This document shows, piece by piece, positions 11,020 to 22,048 of a DNA stretch of 64,000 nt (the stretch's first letter is position 1; every line of letters starts with the position of its first letter). This DNA is from Tulasnella sp. 424 (taxonomy: Eukaryota > Basidiomycota > Agaricomycetes > Cantharellales > Tulasnellaceae). The stretch covers positions 1 to 64,000 of the forward strand of contig WSUB01000205.1 of the NCBI GenBank assembly GCA_019633425.1. Reading direction: 5' to 3'. The notes below the pieces were generated by a model, which ran no database searches, was not told the origin of the DNA, and saw nothing but the letters and a program-made list of their open reading frames with translations. A program made the translations under genes and the position numbers.

Positions 11020-13238
11020 CTAGATGATTGACCACTTCACTTCTCCTCCAGGAAAGGCAGAGAGAAGGCGTTCTGTAATTTCAATCTCCGTAAATTCGCC
11101 ATCCACCTTCCTTCGTAATACCAGCTTTGACAGCTTGACTGGACGTCCAACACCTGCTACTTCCGCCGATTGCCGTCGCTCAACCATATGGATGATGTCA
11201 GGAATATACTCGGCCATAACATCCATACAAGCAAGTCTTGGAGCGGGGAAGCGCCGACAGCCGGTGGTTTCCGTATGTATTGTGGTACCCAGGAAGTCGA
11301 TGGCTTGTTGATAGGTGCTGTCAAGTCCAGCGAAAGTGAGCATGACGATGTTTTCGAAGTTGGATAGAATTAGGGGAAGGGTCTCCGTCCACGTCGTGTC
11401 ATCGGCTGCAAAATATAGCGTAATTGGAGCTGGGCCCAAGGTGAGAGAATCGGTCAACCACCGCCCGACTTCAGCGAGCCCCGTCCCGCGGAACGTCAAG
11501 CGGACCACAAAGTCGCTATCCGGAGAATCTGTGGTTATTTCTATGAGTTCGTGATCTATTTTAATTGATATTGCTGATGCCGTGGAGAGGACAGACTCCA
11601 TAACGACGATGAATGGCCGAGTCCCGTCCGTGAGCGATTCGGTCCATGATGATTCGGTCTGTATTGGTTGTATAGCTTCAATACAAAACTTGGTGCAGTT
11701 TTCAGCTTGCATGTTTCTTAAAAGAGCATTTATGATAGCTGGTTCGAGTGATAAAGAGATCGCGCGAAGCCGATCCAACTCCACAGGTGATCCCGGATTG
11801 AGAAGCGCGGTTTCGGAGATGGGTTGTTTGTCCAGTACGATTCTCCCACTAAGAGTGAGGCTCTCGATTCCTGGACAGTTGGAGAGTATGCGGAGAATTT
11901 CCGCCACACTCGGTTCCTGCCGGGGTGGCAGTTGGGAAAGCTCAAGGGTCGTGAGGCCTTGGAGCTTGGCGTAGTGGCTGGAATCCATTCGACAGCCCAC
12001 GAGTCCGAAATGATTTAGTGAATTGGGCCAGTGTCCTCCGAAGAGATCTATCAAGGAATTGGATGCCCAGAATCCTCCGAGTTCCGCCGAGACCCGGAGT
12101 CTTTCAAGGCGGAGTGGGAACACCTTCGCAAGTTTTTTGCTCAGCACGCTCGGAGCTTCCCAGCCTATCAGATGCAGTTCAAGGGCTCTCCAACGATCTA
12201 CGTGTTCCGTGATTAGGTAGAGGAAGGTGGCCAAGCTGATGCGGGACATCTGTGCGTTATCGAACCGCAGGCTGATGGGAAGGGGTCTTGACCTGTCCAA
12301 TGCCATCTTCACCTCTTTAAAAGAACTCGAATAAGGTGTAATGCGAGTCCAGAGACTCGGAGTGTTTTGAATGATCCCAGTCCAGTTGCGACAGATGCGC
12401 ATAAGGACTGTGCAGAGGACGAAGGTTTCGTCTCGCCGCTCAGGCGGCTCGGCACCAAGGAGGAAGTCGAATACTTGGATGACAGTCTCGAAGGGAAGAC
12501 GAGCGATGGGCAGCTGGAAGTTTCGCTGTTGTTTTAAAGCAGCAAGTTGTTTCTCCAATGGCAAGATGCGTTGTTCAAGCCGATTCCTGAGGATGATTCG
12601 GCCCATCGTGAATGGGCTCCATGGTGGGGCAAAATCTCGTTCCACAGTCTTAAAAATTTGCCTATTATTTTTCGGTTTAGTAGATTATTCAGCAGGTAAA
12701 GGAGAATGCCCTACTCGATTTGGTCCGGAGTCAATGCCTTTGCGATTCTCTCGATCGTGTCCTGGCACCATGAAAGGACCTTGGGCGCTTGAGGCACCGA
12801 GACCACGCCAAAACTGTACTCTTCTTCAGCAATTCTCTCAAAGCTTTTGAACCCGCTTTGTCTCCAGCTGCGATTGACGAGCCCAAGAGTTTGATCCCCT
12901 AATCCGGTGTTGTCTCCGTCTATTCCGATACTCCCCGTCAGGCCCTGGTCCAAATCAAGAAAGTCGGAAGTCTGAACCCGCAAATCAAATTCGCCCTTGC
13001 GCGTCGCTTGCTTCGCATCGTTTAAGATCATAAGTTGTGATGCCAAAGCATCCAATTCCCGTTGGAGGGATTGAAATTGGGTTTCAGCCTCCGCCTCTTC
13101 TAGGCTGCCCGGGCTATTGTTGATGCATTAGCGTTGTTGTCGCCGTCCGCTATCTCCCCGGACCCACATTGCGCGGTAATGCTCCTGGAGAAAAGCATCG
13201 ATTGCTTCTTCAGAGACAGAGTAGTCACTCGCGGCCAT
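11020..13238 (-). CDS. F-box protein, family B, copy B1
   Basis: Three exons on the - strand, 13168-13238, 12715-13113 and 11020-12661, give an in-frame 703-residue protein. Exon 1 (71 bases, MAASDYSVSEEAIDAFLQEH) has the same length as exon 1 of B2 and B3. Exon 2 codes a coiled-coil-like stretch (AETQFQSLQRELDALASQL) and ends TPDQIE. Exon 3 has LEQRILPLEKQLAALKQQR, then the F-box (LPIARLPFETVIQVFDFLL, RICRNWTGIIQNTPSLWTRI) and ~400 residues of repeat-like LRR-type C-terminus ending KWSII. The likely role is an SCF substrate receptor. Its 5' end abuts a relic of another B copy; reading through (start 13881) would give an in-frame 900-residue fusion, which I judge less likely. Confidence 0.75.
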
Positions 13239-13881
13239 TGGTGTCTCTGAGCGCTTGGAGAGTGGTTTCCCAACAGCCACCGGCGTGCGGAAGTTCGCGG
13301 TCGGCGTATTCCGGGACCATTGTTGGATCTTGCCCGCCTGAGATACTGGAACCACCGGGACCACGCGATCACTACACCATTCTGCGGCAATGCTCTCGAA
13401 TTCATTAGGTTTCCAATCAAGCCTGTACCATTCTTCAGTGATGTTTTCGACTTCATTCCTCATACGATCGAGATCGAGCGTTTGCTCGGATGCAGTCAAT
13501 TCACTCCGGCTCCAAGTGTGATCAAAGAGCCAGGGAATTTCATGCTCTGGTCCGGTCATGGTGCTGTTTCCGGACTCTCCCGTGCTCTCAATGAGGTCCT
13601 GGTCCCGACGAAGTAGCTGGGGGGTCTGAGCTTGTGACCCGGACTCAAGGTTACGGTCGTGCGTCACTTTCTGCGCGTCTTTTAAGACCACAGCATCCAA
13701 GCTGCGTTCAAGAGACTGAAGTTGTGTTTCGGCCTCCTCTCCTTCTGGGTCGCCCATGCTATCAATGCGTTAGCATTGTGATCACTGTCTTTTCTCTTTC
13801 GGCGACTCACATCGCGTAAGCATGCTCATGGAGAAGAGTGTCGATTGCCTCTTCAGGGAAAGAGTAGTCACTTGTTGCCAT
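13239..13881 (-). pseudogene. 5' relic of another family B gene fused in frame to B1
   Basis: A normal exon 1 (13811-13881, MATSDYSFPEEAIDTLLHEH) is followed by an intron and an exon 2-like frame starting at 13758 (GDPEGEEAETQLQSLERSLD...). This frame does not end at the usual DQI(E/K/Q) donor. It runs on through QAGKIQQWSRNTP and through sequence that is 5' UTR in the paralogues, straight into the start codon of B1 at 13238. No matching exon 3 exists. The frame is open throughout, so a fused transcript is possible. I read it as a copy truncated by unequal recombination. Confidence 0.65.
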
Positions 13882-14353
13882 TATTACTTGTGTCTTTGAG
13901 TGGTGGGCGAGTGGTTGCTGGGGAAGTTCGTCGGCGTTCTCAGATACCAACTCGGCGTCTTCTTTACAATCCCAACGCGCGAAACAATCATCGTAGGATC
14001 GTTGGAGCCGGTCGCGGTGCCAGCCATGCACTGCAATCTCTCTGCCAGGAGCTCACGGGTTATCGTATGGTGATAGGCGACAAAGTACTCAAGGCCACCG
14101 AAGGTCCTCCTTCAAGAGCCAGCGCTGGGTGGAGCGAGCCTCGGCACTTCTGAGTCTTCTCCCCTCCAAAACACCCGAAGTCAACTTTGTTTAGCCTTTC
14201 GAGAGCGAAATATGATGATTGTGCCATGTGGGTACTTCATACCTTGTTTATTGTTTATAAGAATTATGTAGATTTTTAATTATACCTAGTACAACCAAAA
14301 GAGAGATAGCGCATCGTGCTCCACAGTGGACCACTAGGACGAGAGATCCATCC
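13882..14353. other. Spacer between the B1 relic and B2
   Basis: No gene. It holds part of the family B upstream module (GGTGATAGGCGACAAAGTACT...GGTCCTCCTTCAAGAGCCAGCG, about 14070-14130). This module is cut off near 14260, then comes a short AT-rich stretch and the 3' flank of B2. Confidence 0.55.
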
Positions 14354-16627
14354 CTAGATGATCAACCACTCCACCTCTCCTCCGGCCAAAGCAGAGCAAA
14401 GTCTTTCTGTAATTTCATCCTCCGTAAATCCGAGACACAAGTCCCTTCGTAATATCAGCCGGGACAGCATGACTGGATGTCCAGCGTTGGCTACTTCTGC
14501 TGATTGCCGTTGCTCAACCATATGGATGATGTTAGGAATATACTCGGCCATGACATCCATGCAGGCAAGTCTGGGGGCGGGGAAGTGATGGTGATTGGTA
14601 GTTTCGGTATGTATTGGGGTTCCCAGAAAGTCGATAGCTTGTTGATAGGTGGTGTCAAGTCCAACAAAGGTGAGCTTGACGATGTTGTCGAAATTGGATA
14701 GAATCGAGGGAAGGACTTCCATCCATGCTGCGTCACTAGTTGCAAGATATAACGTAACTGGAGCTGGGCCCAAAGTCAGGGAGTTGGCCATCCACCACCC
14801 GACTTCGGCGAGCCTTGTCCCGCCCAACTTCAAGCAGACCGTGAAGTCGCTGTCTGGAGGATCTGTGGTTAATTCTAGGAGTCCATTATACACTTTGATT
14901 AATATTGCTAATGCTTTGCAGAGAACCGACTCCAGAACGCGGATGAAGGACCGAATCCGGTCCGTGAAGAGCGATTCGGTCCATGCTGATTCGGTCGTTG
15001 ATGGTTGTATGGCTTCAATAAAAAACTTGGTGCAATTCGGAGCTTGTAGGTCCCGTAGTAGTGCGTTCATGGGAGCCGGTTCGAGCGATATGGAGATCCC
15101 GCGAAGCCGATCCAACCGCACCGATGATCCCGTATTGAGAAGCGCGGTTCCGGAAACGGGTTGCTCGTCCGATACGATTCTTCCACCGAGCATCAAATCC
15201 TAGAGTTCTGGATAATTGGAGACCAAGCGGAGAATTTCCGCTACACTCGTTTTCTGGTTTGGGGAAAGCTCCAGGGTCGCGAGCCCCCGAAGTTTGGCGT
15301 ACTGACTGGGGTCTATACCGCAGCCGATGAGCCCGAAATGCTTGAGTGAGTCCGGAAAGCGTCCTCCGAAGAGGTTAATCCTAGAGCGCAAGTATATCGA
15401 CCCTCCGTGTTTCGCTGAGATCCGAAGTCTTCCAAGGCAGGGCGGGAACACCTTTCGAAGGTGTTTCCCCAGTAGGCGGGGGATCTCCCAGCCTCCGAGA
15501 TGCAGGTCGAGGACTCTCCAGCGATTTACGTGTTTCGTAATGGCGGAGAGGAAAGAATCAAAGGAAATGCGGCGCATCTGTGCATTATTGAATTGTAGAT
15601 TGAGCGGGAGAGGTTTCAACTTGTCCAATGCCATCTTCACCTCCTTAAGAGAGCTCGAGTAAGGTGAAATGTGGTTCCAGAGACTCGGAGTATTTTGAGT
15701 GATCCTAGTCCAGTCGCGACAGACGCAGATGAGGACTGTGCAGAGGATGAAGGTTTCGTCCCGCCGCTCATGTGGCTCGGCACTAAGGACGAAGTCGAAT
15801 AATTGAATGAAGATCTCCAAGGGAAGACGAGCGATGGGAAGGTGGGCATTTTGTTGTTGTTTCAACGCAGCAAGTTGTTTGTCCAAAGTTAGGATGCGTC
15901 GTCGAAGTTGATTGCTGAGGGTAATTCGCTCCATCTCGAATGGGCTTTGTAGTGGGCCAAAATCTTGGTCTTCAATCATAAAAGCATGCCTATGATAGCC
16001 CGGTTTAGTAGAATGTCGAACAGCTAGAGGAGAGTGTCCTACTGGATTTGGTCCGAAGTGGCAATCCTCTCGATCGTGTTCCGGCACCATACAAAAACTT
16101 CGAACGCTTGAGGAACCGAAACCATGCCATGACTACGCCCTCCTGCGGTAGTGGTCTCAACTCCGCCCCTTGTCCGATCAAGCGGATCCGGAGGTTGAAA
16201 TGTCCCCGCGAAGCTCTGCTCGTATGCAGACATGCTTTCGAATTCGCTCAGACTCCAGTTATGATCGAGGGGTCCGGGAACGTAATATCCTACTCCGATG
16301 CTGTTGTTGTATATTCCAAAGTTGCCAAACGGGTCCTGGCCCCAACTCTGAAGCCCGAGAGCCGAGGGCCGTGGATAGAAGTCACCCTCTCGCGTTACTT
16401 TCTTTGCCACTTTTAAAATCATAAGTTGTGATTCCAAAGCATACAGTTTCTGTTCCAGGGATTGAAATTGGGTTTCAACCTCCTCCACTGCTGACTCGCC
16501 CAGACTATCAATGCATTAGCGTCGCGGTCACCGTCCGGTGGCTTTCAGTGACTCACATTGCACGAGCATGTTCTTGGAGAAGAGCGTCGATTGCTTCTTC
16601 AGAGACAAAGCATACACTTGGGGCCAT
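14354..16627 (-). pseudogene. Family B F-box gene B2 with one in-frame stop codon
   Basis: Exons 16557-16627, 16043-16504 and 14354-15989 splice in frame. The N-terminus is MAPSVCFVSEEAIDALLQEH, the coiled-coil exon ends ATSDQIQ, and exon 3 carries QLRRRILTLDKQLAALKQQQ and the F-box LPIARLPLEIFIQLFDFVLS. A single TAG at 15200-15202 interrupts the frame (NYPEL*DLMLGGRIV). B5 has GAG at the matching codon, so one G-to-T change explains it. The frame then stays open for 281 more codons to the normal end, which indicates a recent loss. The stop is in the last exon, so a ~440-residue protein that keeps the F-box but loses much of the C-terminus could still be made. A sequencing error is not excluded. 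Confidence 0.75.
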
Positions 16628-17550
16628 TGGTGTCTTTTGCTTGGCACAAGTGGTTGCTACCTGCCAGCAGCTGATTGGTGCGGCAGTTCGTCGGCTTTTC
16701 CCAGCTGACGGGCTCGGTGTCTTCTTTACGATCCCCAGGCACGATTGTCGGAGACGGGTACAAACCTCTTTGTGAGTGACTCACTGCTTACATATTGCTT
16801 GGTGATAAGTAGACAGGAAAGTGTTCAAAGCTGCCTAAGGTCCCCCCTCAAGGGTCCAGCGTTGGTGGCCCCTCTCGTCGCTGTCCCAAACACCCACAGT
16901 TACAACGACCTGCATAAGTCTGTGCACACCCTGCTAAAGCGTCTCCCCCCAGGAAGCCTAAGAAACGTCCCCGAGCCAATGAGAAACTCGGAAAAGTGTC
17001 CAAAAGTGGCGTGGGACGCTTGGATCCTTCGGCCTTAGAGCGGAGGAAGACATGAGGTTCAGATTACCTGTTCGTAGACTGTGCATGTGAAAATTTGAGC
17101 CGAACTTGGTAAGTTTTGGGCCTCTGTAAAGACCGCCATACAAAAGACATGGAGACGAAAAGTGTTTTCCGGACGTCACTCGAAGGATAAAGAATCAAAT
17201 TCATTTAAGATGAGGCTGTACGCAGTGATACACTAGCTGAAACTATGTGGTGGCGTGTCTGGGAGAGTGAACGAGACCTTTTCAAGGGCAAATACTCGTA
17301 CGAGGGTGTGCGGCGAACCGCGAGTTTGAGGAATTATCGCCCCGTTGAAGACTTCCATTTGGGGCCGCAACTACATATTCTCTTGCCTTCTCTCTTTCGC
17401 GAAGGTAACAACCAATATCAAAAACGACGGCATCGGGTCAAGGTATTTAGGCACACCCAAGTGAGGCCAGATAACATTCCATTACACCGAGTCTAGACGG
17501 AAGAAAGAGATACTGTACAATGCCTCGACAATGAATCATCAGCACCAGAG
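16628..17550. other. B2 upstream remnant followed by a B-type 3' flank
   Basis: 16770-16910 is a copy of the family B upstream module (GTGACTCACTGCTTA...GGTCC...CAAGGGTCCAGCG). From about 17090 the sequence is that of a family B 3' flank (AACTTGGTAAGTTTTGGGCC, GTGTCTGGGAGAGTG...ACGAGACCTTTTCAAGGGC, CGAGTCTAGAC, AATGAATCATCAGCACCAG). That flank normally leads into a B stop codon, but no gene follows it. Confidence 0.65.
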
Positions 17551-18260
17551 ATCCATCGTCGGAGCTATTTCATGCACTGAAAACTTCGTTGTTAGTGACT
17601 CACTGCTTATCGCTTAGTGATAGGGGGTAAAGTATTGAATGCCCCCGAAGGTCCTCTCTCAGGGCCAGCGTTGGGTGGAGCGGCCCTCGGCTCCTCTCAA
17701 CACTCGAACTCATCGTTATTTAGCCTTTTGACAGTAGAATATAGTGATTGTGTAGCGGATACTCCATACTCTATCCATCGGTTATTGGACCTGGGCTCAT
17801 GGGCGAGGAGGTGTAGCTCTTCAAAATTGCTATGCCGTCTGTACCCTTAACAACGTCTTACCAAGCAGTTTGCAAGCTAAAACGTCTCACTCAGGTTCAA
17901 ATCTACAAAGTATTTGGCCTTAGAGCTGTTGAGCCAGTGGCATTGCACGGCTGGCAAGACTTGAGAATGCAGGCGCGGTAAGCCGGGCGAGTATTTAGGC
18001 TCGCCCAGGAGTTCTGTTGCTGTGTGCACAGCCTCCGGATCTCCCTGAGCTCGCAATGACTGCGCCGTTTCTTTCAAACAGGATTTCAGTGACTGAGCCT
18101 ACTTTGACGAGCAAAGTGGGGATCCCTGAGCGGGACGACTCACCCGATTGAGAGAGCTTGCGGCGTAAATCAAGGTTGAACGGCTCCCAGAAGACGCCTT
18201 TGTGAACCCCATCGTACACGAGGTGTCAATTAACAGTTTGTATCATATTACCAAGCCTAT
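17551..18260. repeat. Family B upstream module, copy joined to a 3' flank (ghost unit)
   Basis: At about 17551-17558 a family B 3' flank (GAGATCCATC) is joined directly to the family B upstream module (GTCGGAGC...CATGCACTG, GTTAGTGACTCACTGCTTATCGC). The whole B gene body is missing. The module, also found near 20935-21650, 24420-25130 and, inverted, 43490-44210, contains a degenerate - strand reading frame (TEILFERNGAVIASSGRSGG in this copy; 18219-17995, then 18077-17877). Confidence 0.65.
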
Positions 18261-18789
18261 ACAGCTCATCTGAACATTCGAGCCCAATTTGGTAATTTTT
18301 GGACCTCTGCAAGGATCCCCCGGTAAAACGCATTGAGACGAAGAAGCAGGGTGGAACGTGTTTTCCAGACGTCACTTGATAGAGGAAGAATCAAATTCGT
18401 TTAAGATGCGGCTGCACGCAATGCTACGGGGGCTGGGATTGCGCAGTGGCGTGTCTGGGAGAATGGACGAGACCTTTTCAAGGGTAATTATTCGTTCGAG
18501 GGTATGAGGCGAATCGAGACTTCCAAGAGGAATTGTTGGCCCGTTGAAGACTTCGTTAGGCCCTTCCATCTGAAGCCGCAATTACACACTTTTTTACCTC
18601 CCCCCTTTGACGAACTTGGCGCCAACCTATACCAGAAAGGACGATAATCAACGCATCAGGTATTCAAGCACCTCCAAGTAAGGCCAGATAACAATTACGC
18701 CAAAATTCTCATTATACCGAGTCTAGACGAGAAAGTGATATTGTACAATGCCTTAACAACTTTGAATCATCAGCACAAGAGATCCATCC
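18261..18789. other. 3' flank of B3
   Basis: No gene. It has the recurrent block order GCCCAATTTGGTAATTTTTGG, GTTTTCCAGACGTCACTTGATAG, GTGTCTGGGAGA...ACGAGACCTTTTCAAGGG, TCTAGACGAGA and GAATCATCAGCAC, ending at the B3 stop codon. Confidence 0.55.
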
Positions 18790-20796
18790 CTAAACAGTTG
18801 ACCACTCCACTTCTATTCCAGCCAAAGCGGAAATCAGTCGTCCAGTGGTTTCATTCTCCGTAGACTCGCCATACAGGTCCCTTCGTAATATAAGCCAGGA
18901 CAACTTGACTGGACGTATATCATCCGCTACGTCTGCTGCTTGCCGCCGCTCAGTCATATGGATGATGTTAGGGATATACTCGTCCCTGACATCCATACAA
19001 GCAAGTCTTTGGGCGGGGAAGTGCTGATGACCGGTGGTTTCTGTATGTATTGTGGTACCTAGGAAGTCGATAGCGTGTTGATAGGTGGCGTCAAGCCCGA
19101 CGAAAGTGAGCATGACGATGTTATCGAGATTGGATAGAATTAAAGGAAGAGTTTCCATCCACGCCGCGTCATCAATTTCAAAATATAGCGTTACTGGAGC
19201 TGTGCCCAAAGTGAGAGAATCAGCCAACCACCGCCCGACCTCAGCGAGCCCCGTCCCGCGGAACGTCAAGCGGACCACGAAGTCGCTTTCCGGAGGGTCC
19301 GTGGATAATTCTACGAGGTCCTCATATACTTCAATCGAGATGGCTGATGCCGAGGAGAGGACAGACTCCAGAGCGCGTATGAAGGGCCGAACCCCTTCAG
19401 TGAGGAGCGATTCGCTCCATGCTGATTCGCTCTCTGGTGGTTGTATAGCTTCAACGGAGAACTGGGCGCAGTTATCGAGTTCCATGCTCCTTAAGAGAGC
19501 GTTCATGGGAGCTGGCTCGAGTGATAGAGAAATCTCGCGAAGCTGATTCAACCGCACAGGTGGTCTCGGTTTGGGAGGCGCGATTCCGGAGATGGGTGGT
19601 TTGTCCAATAGGATTCCTCCACTGAGAGTCAACTTCTCAAGTCCTGGGCAGTTGGAGAGAATTTGGAGAATTTCCGCCACCCTCACTTCCTGCTGGGATG
19701 GCAGCTGGGAGATCTCAAGGGTTACGAGGCCCTGGAGCTCGGTGGAGCGGCTGGGGTCTATGCTACAGCCCACGAGTCCGAAATGCCTTAGTGAGCCAGG
19801 CCAGCATCCTCCGAATAGCCTAGTTTTGGAATCATGGAACGGGGATCTGACTCCTGTGGGTTCCATTGAGACCCGAAGCCTTCGTAAGCGGGGTGGAAAC
19901 ACCCTCCCAAGCCGACTGTTAAGTATGATGCGTGGGTCCCGGCCGATTAGGTGGAGTTCGAGGACTTCCCAACGATCTACGTGTTCCGTGATGGATTCGA
20001 GGAAGCGACCCGGGCGGATGTGGCGCATCTGGGCGCTATTAAACCACACACTGAGCGGGCAGGGTCTCGACTTGTTCAATGCCACCATCACCTGGCACAA
20101 AGAACTTGAGTAAGGGGAAATGCGGTTCCAGAGGCCCGGAGTATTTTGAATGATCCTTGTCCAGTCGCGACAGATGCGCATAAGGACCGTGCAGAGGATG
20201 AAGGTTTCGTCTCGCCATTCGGGCGGCTGGGCACTCAAGACGAACTCGAAGACTTGAATGAGAATCTCCAATGGAAGCCGAGCGATGGGAAGCCTCCGAT
20301 TTCGCTGTTGTCTTAAAGCAGGAAGCTGTTCCTCCAATAGCAAGATGCGTCGTTGAAGCTGATCGCTGAGCATGATTCGGCCCAGACTATGATATTCTGG
20401 TTTAGTATAGTATTTGACAACTCAATGAGAGTGTCTTACTTGATTTGGCCCGGATTCAGTGTCGTGGCGATCCTCTCGATTCTTTCCTGCCAGCACCATT
20501 CATGAATCTTGAGCGCTTGAGGCACCGGGACCACCCCGAGGCTGGATCCATCCGCATCAACCTTCGCTTGATTTGCCTCTTTTAAGATCCCAAGTTGTGA
20601 TTCCAAAGCGTTCAGCTTCCGTTCGAGATATTGAAATTGGGTTTCAACCTTTCCTCTTCTTAGGTCGCCCGTACTTTTAATACATTAGCGTTGTGGTCAC
20701 CGTTTCCTATCCCCTAGTGACTCACATAACACGAGCATGTTCCTGGAGAAGAGCGTCGATTGCTTCTTCAGCGGCAGGATGGTCACTTGCTGCCAT
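18790..20796 (-). CDS. F-box protein, family B, copy B3
   Basis: Exons 20726-20796, 20440-20673 and 18790-20386 splice in frame to about 633 residues. Exon 1 is 71 bases (MAASDHPAAEEAIDALLQEH). Exon 2 is only 234 bases, against about 400-460 in the other copies. It keeps the coiled coil (VETQFQYLERKLNALESQLG) and the end (VPQALKIHEWC...NPGQIK) but has lost the middle linker. Exon 3 has QLQRRILLLEEQLPALRQQR, the F-box (LPIARLPLEILIQVFEFVLS, RICRDWTRIIQNTPGLWNRI) and a complete C-terminus ending VEWSTV. This is the only B copy in the left array, besides B1, with an unbroken reading frame. Predicted role: SCF substrate receptor. Confidence 0.75.
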
Positions 20797-22048
20797 CATT
20801 GTTGGTGTGGTTTAATTAGTGCGGAAGTTCGTCGGCGTTCTCACGCGGATACCGATTCGGCGTCTTATTTACGATCCCCAAGGCACGAAACGCGATAGCT
20901 GTACTCATCGCAGGATCGTCGCAGCCGGTCACGGTGCCATTCACGCACTGCAAACCTCGCTGTTAGTGACTCACTGCTTATCGCTTGGTGATAGGCGGTA
21001 AAGTATTGAATGCCACCGATGGTCCTCGCTTAAGGCGTTGAGCCAGTACCGGTGGAGCGGCCCCTCAGCCCCTCTCGTCGCCGTCCCAAACACCTGGAGT
21101 TATCGTTATTAAGCCTTTCGACAAAGAATTATTTTGGTTATGCATTTACAGACATTTCATACTTTACTTACCGGGTATTGGACCCGGGTCATGGACAAGA
21201 CGTGCAACTCTTCGAATTGCCATACCTTTTGTACCCTTAACGACGTCTTACCGAGCCGTCTGCAAGCTGAAACCCTCATTCATGTTCAAATCTATGGAGT
21301 ATTTGGCCCGAGAGCTGTTGAACCCGTGGCATTGCACGGTTCGCAAGGCTTGGCAATGCAGGCGTGGTAAGCGAGGCGAGCATTTAGGCTCGCTCAGGAG
21401 TTCTGTCGCTGTGTGCGCAGCCTCCGGATCTCCGAGCTGGCAACGACTGCGCCGTTTCTTTTCAAACAAAATCTCAGTGACTGAACATACGTTCGTGCTT
21501 CGATGAGCAAAGTGGGGATCCTTGAGCAAGAAGATTAACCCCGCTTGAGAGGGCTTGCGGCGTAGATCAACGCTGAACGGCTGCAAGAAGACGCCAAAAC
21601 GCATGGAGACGAAGAGGCAGGGTGGAACGTGCTTTCCAGACATCACTTGATAGATGAAGAATCAAATTCATTTAAGATGGGCTGCACGCAATGATGCGTG
21701 GGCTGAAATTGCGCAGTGGCGTGTCTGGGAGAGCGGACGAGACCTTTTCAAGGGTAATTATTCGTTCGAGGGTTTGAGGCGAATCAAGACTTCCAAGAGT
21801 AATTGTTGGCAGTTGAAGGTTTCGTCGAACCTGTGTATTTGAAGCCGCGATTACATACTCTCTTGCCTTTTCCGTGGCGAACTTGGTGTTTACCGATACC
21901 ACAAACAACGATAATCAACGCATCGGGTTAAGGTACTTAGGCACACCCAAGTGGGGCCAGATAACATTCCATTACACCAAGTCTAAACCTAAGAAACAGA
22001 TACTGTACAATGCCTCGACAATGAATCATCAGCACCAGGGATCCATCC
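20797..22048. repeat. B3 upstream module (20935-21650) and B4 3' flank
   Basis: 20935-21650 is the family B upstream module (GTGACTCACTGCTTATCGC..., then a - strand open frame 21646-21248 with TEILFEKKRRSRCQLGDPEA and HTATELLSEPKC). 21650-22048 is the 3' flank of B4 (GTGTCTGGGAGAGCGGACGAGACC, AATGAATCATCAGCACCAGG). There is no other gene. The - strand frame is present in several copies but is broken or shifted differently in each, so I do not call it a gene. Confidence 0.6.

Noticed and set aside
21248..21646. - strand frame with TEILFEKKRRS and HTATELL as a small gene
   Set aside because: Copies near 18.0, 24.9 and 43.7 kb are shifted or interrupted at different places; coding constraint cannot be shown by eye, so it is kept as part of a repeated module.
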